Below are positions 32,573 through 37,254 of a stretch of 37,254 nucleotides of DNA, in pieces. The notes under the pieces are model-generated. The model searched no databases, was not told the DNA's origin, and was given only the letters and a program-made list of their open reading frames with translations. The first letter of the stretch is position 1. Every line of letters starts with the position of its first letter. The translations under genes and the position numbers were made by a program. The stretch lies in the NCBI RefSeq assembly GCF_001456025.1, contig NZ_LMTZ01000015.1, positions 1-37,254 on the forward strand, read 5' to 3'. The stretch comes from Mastigocoleus testarum BC008 (GTDB lineage Bacteria; Cyanobacteriota; Cyanobacteriia; Cyanobacteriales; Nostocaceae).

Positions 32573-35116
32573 TTAGAATATGGATTTGAGGTTGAAGTTA
32601 GTTGTAAATCTATTCAAACTACTACTGACGCTGTCAAAAATATCTTCAAAATCAAATTCCTGACCGATTATATTGTCTTTGCTGTCTGAGTTTGTACCAA
32701 TAAAGCTGAACTCAGAAAATGAAAAGTTCGTGCTTTCACTATTATTTGTATCAAACGATTCTTCTACTATTCCACTGTCAGAAATTAAATCGGAATATCG
32801 TGATTGATAGTAAAAAGCAGATTTGTTGTTACTTTTTTCTGGGTTTATTTGTCCGTAGATGAGGGTATCTTCTATGAGACTAGTGATATTCCCAGATGTG
32901 TAATATCCGATGGAGTAGTTATAAAAGTTTGTGGGTCTAGTATCGGAGAATTCCATCGGAAATTTACGATCTAGATCTAATTTCTTATCTGTACTCGAGT
33001 CAGTCTGACTTAAATTTGTTAATCCTTTGGGAAATATTGAACTTGGAAAATCACTTCGATTTTCAGCTTCAAGTATGGGTTGGGAAATCTTATCTTTCTG
33101 TTTATCTACTGCTAGAGAATTATTGCTTTCTATTTTATCAATCCCAGTGTTAGTTTCAAGTACAGGTTGGGATAGATTATCTTCTTGCTTATCTACCGGT
33201 GAGGGATTATTAGTTCCTGTTTTACTTTCAACCCCATCTTCAATTTCAAGAATAGGTTGGGATAGATTATCTTCTTTTTTATCTATTTCTGCGGAATTAT
33301 CATTTTTTATTTTGTTGTCAATTTCTGTTTGAGTTTCAGATACAGGTTGAGAAAGATTAACTTCTTGTTTCTCTAGGGGTGAGGAATTATTATTTTCTAC
33401 TTTGTTTTCAATCTCTGTTTGAGTTTCAAATACAGCTTCGGAACTATCAATTTCTTGTTTATCTACTGATGAGGGATTATTATTTCCTACTGTATTTTCA
33501 GCCTCAGGTTTAATTTCAAGTATGGGTTGGGAAATTTTAACTTCTTCTTCCTTTACCTTTGAGGGATCCCCATTTTCCTTTGTCAGTCTAATTAGGGAAA
33601 TATCAGCTTTTTGTTTATCTAGAGTTGGGACTTCTTCCCTCCCATTCTCATTTTTAGTTTCAGCTACAGTTGGAGTTTCAATTTCAGTTTCAGGTACGGA
33701 TGGAAGATTAGGTTGTGAAGTTTTTGGTGTTGTTCCCACAGGTGCGTCATTTCCACCAATCACTAAAAGATACCCGTCTTTTTTCCCACCTTTATTTTCT
33801 TGTATCGCGTTGTCAGTAATTTGACTTCCTTCAAAATCAGTAGTTGTAACAGCTGCTATTTTCCCATCTCTAACTGCAGCTACAACCCCTCCATTACTAT
33901 CTGAAATAGGTGTCCATGAAAGTCTTTCTGTTAAATCTGGACTGATGATTGCAAGATGTCCGTCGTAAGGGGTGTATTCACTTACAGGTTGTCCTTCGAT
34001 AGTCTGTTCGTCTCTATTTGCAATCTTACCTGCTGCACCTCCAGCAATGATTACGGTACCGTCTTTTGTGGCTGTAATAGAATCTGCATTCACAGAATTA
34101 CCTTTACCATCATCACGACGACCTAACAAGGATTGACCTTTAATTAGATCGCCATTTTTGAGGTCATAACGACCGTACCACAACATCTGAATCGAATTGA
34201 CATTAGTGGGACTATTATATTGGTCAGTTTCGATTTTTCTCTTGTCAGTAAGCTCTTCTGTTACATCGAAGGGGTCGCGATAGAAAATCGAGAAACCAGT
34301 ACCACCATTGACATAATATGAAGCGTATAGCTGTCCATCACGTCCAAATGCGACCCGTTGTCCTCGGGTATCAGCTAATAGGTTTTCTTTGTAGATATCT
34401 TCATCGTCGAAGTCATAGTTTTTCCAGAGATTTTCTCCCTCGTATGACAATGCTTGAGTAAACGCAACTTGCAGAATCGAGGTTTTTTGCTCGAATCCAG
34501 TTGTAACAACCATACCTCCATTTTGGTCGCTCACTGCTATGTCTTTGAAGTGACGTCTACCACTTGTACTCCACTCTTGCAATTGCTCTCCATTGCTATC
34601 GAATAGATAAGCGCGGTCACCACCTTTAATATCCCGCACAACACCAACTTTTCCTGAATCTGAGATTGCTATACGAGAAACATCAGTGAAGGATTTACTC
34701 CATTTGACCTCTGTTGCATCAGCATTTAATACAGCTATTCCACCCTCGTAAGCAACAGCAATATCACCATTATTGGAGACTTCTAAATCTATTACTCTTC
34801 CTGGTAAAAGAGTTGTTGCAAGAGCTTGATTGGTTTGGGAGTCATAACGAACAATCGTTCCATCTCCACCACCAAGAAGTTCCGTCTCTTTTCCTTCTAA
34901 TTTTGCGTTTTTTAGAGAACCTCCAACTATGACAACATTACTATCAAGGGAGATATCAACTGCATCAGTAAAATCGTCTTCCGAACCACCTAAATATGTT
35001 GCAGCGGAAATATCTAGGTTGTTGGTAGGAGACTGAGGTAAAGAACTATTCGGTACCGACAACAAAGAATTTTGACTTTGAAGTTTACTATCTGTTTCGT
35101 TCATACTATTCGCCAT
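32573..35116 (-). CDS. Large beta-propeller-like protein with 30-residue C-terminal repeats (847 aa)
   Basis: Residues about 35-460 have the look of a beta-propeller: repeated G-G or D-G turns and Val/Ile strands, such as ISAATYLGGSEDDFTDAVDI, NNGDIAVAYEGGIAVL, ISDSGKVGVVRD, and DGTVIIAGGAAGKI. Residues 521-687 are five and a half tandem 30-residue units with consensus VDKQEDNLSQPVLET..., acidic and Asn/Ser-rich, likely disordered. The C-terminal 150 residues are Ser/Asn/Phe-rich with no known domain. There is no clear signal peptide, and the N-terminus is Ser/Asn/Gln-rich (MANSMNETDSKLQSQNSLLS), as in some cyanobacterial proteins exported without a cleaved signal. Function is unknown; a surface, adhesion or scaffold role is inference. 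It is a single gene between two repeat-bearing gaps. Confidence 0.82.
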   Translation of the reverse strand: MANSMNETDSKLQSQNSLLSVPNSSLPQSPTNNLDISAATYLGGSEDDFTDAVDISLDSNVVIVGGSLKNAKLEGKETELLGGGDGTIVRYDSQTNQALATTLLPGRVIDLEVSNNGDIAVAYEGGIAVLNADATEVKWSKSFTDVSRIAISDSGKVGVVRDIKGGDRAYLFDSNGEQLQEWSTSGRRHFKDIAVSDQNGGMVVTTGFEQKTSILQVAFTQALSYEGENLWKNYDFDDEDIYKENLLADTRGQRVAFGRDGQLYASYYVNGGTGFSIFYRDPFDVTEELTDKRKIETDQYNSPTNVNSIQMLWYGRYDLKNGDLIKGQSLLGRRDDGKGNSVNADSITATKDGTVIIAGGAAGKIANRDEQTIEGQPVSEYTPYDGHLAIISPDLTERLSWTPISDSNGGVVAAVRDGKIAAVTTTDFEGSQITDNAIQENKGGKKDGYLLVIGGNDAPVGTTPKTSQPNLPSVPETEIETPTVAETKNENGREEVPTLDKQKADISLIRLTKENGDPSKVKEEEVKISQPILEIKPEAENTVGNNNPSSVDKQEIDSSEAVFETQTEIENKVENNNSSPLEKQEVNLSQPVSETQTEIDNKIKNDNSAEIDKKEDNLSQPILEIEDGVESKTGTNNPSPVDKQEDNLSQPVLETNTGIDKIESNNSLAVDKQKDKISQPILEAENRSDFPSSIFPKGLTNLSQTDSSTDKKLDLDRKFPMEFSDTRPTNFYNYSIGYYTSGNITSLIEDTLIYGQINPEKSNNKSAFYYQSRYSDLISDSGIVEESFDTNNSESTNFSFSEFSFIGTNSDSKDNIIGQEFDFEDIFDSVSSSLNRFTTNFNLKSIF
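33056..33556 (-). repeat. 90-bp coding tandem repeats (30 aa units)
   Basis: Within the 847-aa gene, units start at residues 521, 551, 581, 611, 641 and 670. Each has an acidic (D/E)KQE..(L/I)SQP(V/I)LE segment followed by an Asn-rich spacer. The units differ enough to suggest age, with one 29-residue copy. Copy number could vary between strains. Confidence 0.9.
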
Positions 35117-35495
35117 TTGGCAGGCAATTTTTGACGAATTATCATATTACCCTATTAAGCATTTTTGTAAAGCCATTTATAATTGTTGTTGTAAATAACA
35201 GGATAGAAACTTTCAAATGTATCGTTTTAAGCTACTCGTACATATTTTCTCAGTAATTTATCAAACATTTTGCAAATATTTTTGTGTCAAGTTTTGAAAA
35301 GTCATCTTTATGATTTATTGTTCTTAGTAATCAAGTTTTTAAAGGGAGAAATGACTGCTATTTTTACAGGAACTATGATGATTTGTAGAGACGTTGCAGA
35401 GCCTGCGGCGTCGGCGTTAGCCTCTGCAACGTCTCTGCAACAAGCCAAAACTAATGGGACAAAGCACTAGTAAATTAAGTTAATATTTAATCGGT
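35117..35495. other. Intergenic with a long hairpin
   Basis: AGAGACGTTGCAGAG (35387-35401) is perfectly complementary to CTCTGCAACGTCTCT (35422-35436) around a 20-base loop. The core resembles the GAGACGTTGC palindromes that are scattered through Nostoc-type genomes. It lies 60 bases past the 3' end of the SDR gene but has no T-run in that direction. There is no gene here. Confidence 0.7.
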
Positions 35496-36266
35496 TTAGA
35501 GTCCCGGTGTAGTTTGAGCGAATAGAGCAGCAAAATCCTTAGTTACAACCCCTGATGGGTCGTCTTCTGGTTTAGAGATGATATCAAAAGATTTATTTCT
35601 CGCATTTGCTTCGCGCAAAGCTTGAACGACCACTTCCGCTACATCTTCTCTTGGTATGGATGGGCGAATATCATTAGGTGGATGATTGATAAGAGTATCA
35701 TCTTTACCTACTAGTAACTCCCTTAGACCTCCAGTTTCATTAAGCAAACCACCAGCGTGAACAATTGTGTAGTCAATACCAGAATCAATTAAGTACTGTT
35801 CTGCTTTGCGCTTCCAAATCAGAATATTACCATTGCCGATAGTGTTGAGATAATGATTTTCATCGGTACCACCACCTGAACCGACTAAAACAATCTGTTC
35901 TACTCCTGCTTTAACCGCAGCATCGATTTGATTTTTTTGACCCTGGTAATCAACTTCTTCTGGGGTTCCACCCGGTGCATACTCAAATACTGGTCTTTCT
36001 CCTTCTTTAGTTGGTGGAGTTTTCATTATTGGAATTGCACTGGTGAGAATTACTAAAGCATTAATTCCAACCATAGCTTGCTCTAAAACTGATTGGTCTT
36101 TAATGTCACCCAAAAAGAATTTTTCAGTAGAACCAAATAATTCTATAACTTTTGCTTCATTCCTGGCAAAACCGAAGGCTTCAAATTCATTTTGCTGTTG
36201 AAGTAACTTCTTCATCACCAGGGAACCAGTTCCACCTGTCGCACCCGTAACTAAGACTTTTTTCAT
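35496..36266 (-). CDS. NAD(P)-binding SDR-like protein (256 aa)
   Basis: This atypical short-chain dehydrogenase of the NAD(P)H-binding/NmrA group has the dinucleotide motif GATGGTGS (8-15) after MKKVLVT, FLGDIKD in place of the usual DxxD, and a helix with QIVLVGSGGGTDENHYLN (about 123-141). It ends in a short C-terminal helix region. The pattern resembles plant and cyanobacterial proteins like At5g02240, whose substrates are unknown. The usual Tyr-x3-Lys is not clear; WKRKAEQYLIDSGIDYTIVHAGGL is the expected segment of this group. It is a single gene, 153 bases downstream of the ParB-like gene on the same strand. Confidence 0.85.
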   Translation of the reverse strand: MKKVLVTGATGGTGSLVMKKLLQQQNEFEAFGFARNEAKVIELFGSTEKFFLGDIKDQSVLEQAMVGINALVILTSAIPIMKTPPTKEGERPVFEYAPGGTPEEVDYQGQKNQIDAAVKAGVEQIVLVGSGGGTDENHYLNTIGNGNILIWKRKAEQYLIDSGIDYTIVHAGGLLNETGGLRELLVGKDDTLINHPPNDIRPSIPREDVAEVVVQALREANARNKSFDIISKPEDDPSGVVTKDFAALFAQTTPGL

Positions 36267-36419
36267 CTGTCAATCAAGTTTCTTGGATTTACTCGCGGTA
36301 GTTAGATTTATCTACCCAGTAATGCACAATAAACTATTTTCAAGCTAGGGTGAAAGTCTCACACTCCCTCGATGGGTGGTTTTGGGGTCGAATTTATACA
36401 GAAACTCGTTTGAATATTC

Positions 36420-36950
36420 CTAATTAATGCAAAAATATTTATTCAAAGTCCCCAGCTTCGTTTTTCCGATACCGCAATTCAACTTTGTTAGAGGTATAAA
36501 AGGTTTACGCTCTTTCCATTTTTCATTACGATTGGCGACAATAACCTTGGCTACTTTTTCTGGTTCAATTCGCCAACCAGAATGACTTTTTTTGATATAT
36601 TGCAACATTCTACTAATTGTTTCTTCTGAAGCGGTCAACATGTTAACTTCAAAACGCTGCTGAGATTCAATCTCTATCTGTTTGCGTCTTTGCTCGTCTG
36701 CGAGAATACACCAGACAAAATCAAGTTTTGCTGTTGTTGCTGCTTCAAAAATATGACTGTTCAATAAAACCTTATATTCATTTTCATCAACTTCTTCAAC
36801 AATAATTGGTAGAAAGTTACGTTGATTTTGCTTGAGCTTTTCTGCAATGCTTTCAATTAAAATAACATCAGACGTATCCATTGATTCTTGCACTTTAATC
36901 TGGTGGAGAGGAAGGCGTAAATACTTACCAACATCGCTAAATTCTTCCAT
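36420..36950 (-). CDS. ParB-like N-terminal domain protein (176 aa)
   Basis: The sequence LPLHQIKV (13-20), IESIAEKLKQNQRNFLPIIVEEV and YKVLLNSHIFEAATTAKLDFVWCILADE has the layout of a ParB/sulfiredoxin-fold N-terminal domain (two strands, a helix, then the partner-binding box). The usual G-E-R-R box is replaced by LNSHIFEA, so CTPase or DNA-clamp activity is doubtful. The C-terminus (TKLNCGIGKTKLGTLNKYF) recalls a cyanobacterial family of small ParB-like proteins of unknown function that I cannot name further. There is no ParA partner nearby. An AGGAGA ribosome binding site lies just upstream of ATG 36950. Confidence 0.72.
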   Translation of the reverse strand: MEEFSDVGKYLRLPLHQIKVQESMDTSDVILIESIAEKLKQNQRNFLPIIVEEVDENEYKVLLNSHIFEAATTAKLDFVWCILADEQRRKQIEIESQQRFEVNMLTASEETISRMLQYIKKSHSGWRIEPEKVAKVIVANRNEKWKERKPFIPLTKLNCGIGKTKLGTLNKYFCIN

Positions 36951-37254
36951 TTCATTATCTCCTAAATGAATTTTATATTGTTAATTTCAGATGATTAACG
37001 ATAAATAATTAATCTTTATAAGTTAATTTTCGATAAAATTGGGTTGAAAAAAAATTTCGTGAGTCAGTGTGATGTACATTTGGGTTGCGTGAGATTTAGG
37101 ACGATGAAAAACTACTGGTTTACGAGCAAATTTAGCGATGCTCACATTATCGTAGTGCCTGAGTTTTGTCTGGTAAACCTTAATACCAACTCTATGTGAA
37201 GTTGCATATAACTGTAGAATAAAGAATGAAGAAATAAAAGAAGCAAAAGCGAAC
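36951..37254. other. Window edge, no gene seen
   Basis: No frame, RNA gene or strong hairpin is visible in the last 304 bases. It should contain the promoter of the ParB-like gene. Confidence 0.4.

Noticed and set aside
33027..33824. Plus-strand frames opposite the repeat region of the 847-aa gene
   Set aside because: Their repeats mirror the 90-bp units on the coding strand, so they are shadows.
36340..36400. GGTGAAAGTC-like stretch resembling a piece of a group II intron
   Set aside because: Too short; no reverse transcriptase frame and no domain V hairpin can be found nearby.

Overview
The window comes from a filamentous, probably heterocystous cyanobacterium of the Nostocales (Calothrix/Rivularia/Nostoc-like). 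Three things support this. The replicative polymerase gene dnaE stops in the N-terminal half of the classic cyanobacterial DnaE split intein. The HIP1 octamer GCGATCGC recurs (for example at 8528 and 16633). Short heptad and palindromic repeats of the kind common in Nostocales fill many gaps. The rest of the content fits: thylakoid-type FtsH, NdhK, CYP110-type P450, HisZ, a plant-type ferredoxin and a DUF4359 protein. The DNA is AT-rich with long, mostly empty intergenic spacers, as in a large, loosely packed genome.

Layout. 1-4.2 kb: a small ORF and dnaE-N with its split intein. 4.0-5.5 kb: a decayed accessory patch with a ribbon-helix-helix-like scrap, a broken EAD1-type (effector-associated domain) membrane protein and an unknown 127-aa gene. 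5.5-6.7 kb: a LYS1-like saccharopine dehydrogenase family protein. 7.3-11.2 kb: ftsH and a two-gene tetrapyrrole operon, cbiX-cobA, all on the minus strand. 12.4-16.5 kb: small genes (DUF4359, GNAT, zinc ribbon, a glycosidase-like protein with an apparent internal loss), tRNA-His and tRNA-Ser. 16.6-20.9 kb: plus-strand housekeeping genes (ferredoxin, SNase-like lipoprotein, inositol monophosphatase, J-domain/TPR protein, hisZ). 21.1-24.2 kb: minus-strand CYP110 P450, Coq4-like protein and a stand-alone, divergent NdhK. 24.7-28.6 kb: RtcB, LysR regulator, DUF3291, GNAT and ABM genes. 28.6-30.5 kb: a GST gene cut off partway and overlapped by a TRAP-type solute receptor that carries an extra N-terminal cytoplasmic-looking module. 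30.7-37 kb: Uma2 nuclease-like protein, a small exported protein, an 847-aa beta-propeller-like protein with 30-residue repeats, an SDR and a ParB-like protein.

How the genes work together. CbiX and CobA form one translationally coupled unit for siroheme/cobalamin-type tetrapyrroles. The J-domain/TPR gene and hisZ are one base apart and probably cotranscribed. Most other genes look like independent units.

The most promising places for new biology are four. First, the TRAP receptor with an N-terminal module, fused in an overlapping frame to a broken GST gene. Second, the orphan NdhK next to a Coq4-like protein and a P450. Third, the EAD1 remnant, which suggests conflict or signalling systems of the EAD type have been present in this genome. 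Fourth, the repeat-bearing 847-aa protein. I see no complete, clearly new multi-gene system. All family assignments come from reading motifs by eye; no database search was run.
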